From: an uncultured Paracoccaceae bacterium
GTDB lineage: Bacteria > Pseudomonadota > Alphaproteobacteria > Rhodobacterales > Rhodobacteraceae
Assembly: GCA_951812615.1 (NCBI GenBank)
Contig: CATOSU010000004.1
Coordinates: 170,205-234,204, forward strand
Direction: 5' to 3'
DNA: 64,000 bases
Notes under the pieces: generated by a model
Told to the model about the DNA's origin: nothing
What the model saw: the letters and a program-made list of their open reading frames with translations, nothing else
Databases searched by the model: none
Shown: piece after piece, positions 63,818 to 64,000 of the stretch
Position numbering within the stretch: the first letter of the stretch is position 1
Layout: every line of letters starts with the position of its first letter
Program-made: the position numbers and the translations under genes

Positions 63818-64000
63818 ATGGATCCTGTGAAGACCGCGCTCTTAACCATTGATCTGCAAAACGATTTTCTGCACCCAGAAGGGGCCTATGGCCGCGCCGG
63901 TCAGGGCTCGGATGCGATTGGCGCCCTGCCGGCGCGTATCCGGCCGGTCCGCGACGCTTTGCGGGCCCGGGGCGGAACCTACATCTCGGCCCAGTTCACG
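63818..64000 (+). CDS. Isochorismatase-family cysteine hydrolase, 5' part
   Basis: The first 61 residues read MDPVKTALLTIDLQNDFLHP, with the catalytic Asp in TIDLQNDF, then RPVRDALRARGGTYISAQFT, the usual start of isochorismatase/N-carbamoyl hydrolases. The gene runs off the window. Downstream of HyuAB a carbamoyl-amino acid or similar amidase step would complete a hydantoin-type pathway, which is inference from order only. Confidence 0.8.
   Translation, partial: MDPVKTALLTIDLQNDFLHPEGAYGRAGQGSDAIGALPARIRPVRDALRARGGTYISAQFT

Overview
The window reads as a chromosomal segment of a high-GC alphaproteobacterium, most likely a marine Rhodobacteraceae (Roseobacter-type) bacterium. This rests on gene content and style: tightly packed ATGA/TGATG-overlapped operons, paired dimethylglycine/sarcosine dehydrogenase-like proteins, a membrane-bound formate dehydrogenase cluster with DUF3305/DUF3306 partners, TRAP transport and a protocatechuate 4,5-cleavage cluster. 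No rRNA, tRNA, CRISPR array, transposase or replication origin was seen. Assignments come from reading the translated sequence, not from database searches.

Layout. (1) 1-5177: start of a LysR regulator, divergent from two overlapping paralogous FAD/GcvT-type demethylating dehydrogenases. (2) 5345-24849: formate oxidation block. A leftward operon encodes DUF3305, DUF3306, a TorD-like chaperone, a small Tat-signal protein, a Cys-type molybdenum/tungsten formate dehydrogenase alpha subunit, its Fe-S and cytochrome b subunits, a WD40-cytochrome c fusion, a 42-residue membrane peptide and an NtrC-type regulator without the GAFTGA motif. A histidine kinase converges on the regulator gene. Divergent genes encode a polyferredoxin, DUF6494, an Mrp/ApbC ATPase, a lipoate-ligase-like protein and DUF6505. 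A second cytochrome c and a tungstate ABC transporter (tupBCA) complete the block and point to tungsten as the cofactor metal. (3) 25026-28592: a caspase-fold protein with a long helical repeat tail. (4) 28790-39246: 4-hydroxybenzoate to protocatechuate (PobA, PobR-like regulator) and the full 4,5-cleavage pathway (LigAB, LigC, LigI, GalD, GalB, LigK). A second LigAB pair and a LysR regulator with two HTH domains lie between the divergent operons. (5) 39422-49761: aldo/keto reductase, RpiR regulator, then an operon-like run of N-formylglutamate amidohydrolase, TRAP transporter, glutamine-synthetase-like ligase, aldehyde dehydrogenase, iron alcohol dehydrogenase and thioesterase, possibly a gamma-glutamyl amine or amino-alcohol route. 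(6) 49778-55822: LuxR regulator, ring-hydroxylating flavin monooxygenase with DUF2783, pirin, SDR, class III nucleotide cyclase. (7) 55846-57386: a degenerate, AT-richer island with an orphan Rhs tip and an Rhs core fragment. (8) 57385-64000: leuCD-like dehydratase, tautomerase/SnoaL fusion, HyuB/HyuA and the start of an isochorismatase-family hydrolase.

The most unusual observation is that three otherwise intact genes (histidine kinase at 7124, Mrp ATPase at 20820, caspase-like protein at 25242) each carry one in-frame stop codon, with recognisable protein continuing immediately in the same frame. TAA and TAG also end intact genes here, so a wholesale code change is excluded. Nonsense mutation, sequence error or read-through remain possible. 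Other points of interest are the GAFTGA-less regulator, the substrate-binding-protein/cytochrome c fusion, the tandem-HTH LysR with a shared 15-bp motif at both flanking intergenic regions, and the candidate gamma-glutamyl catabolic operon.
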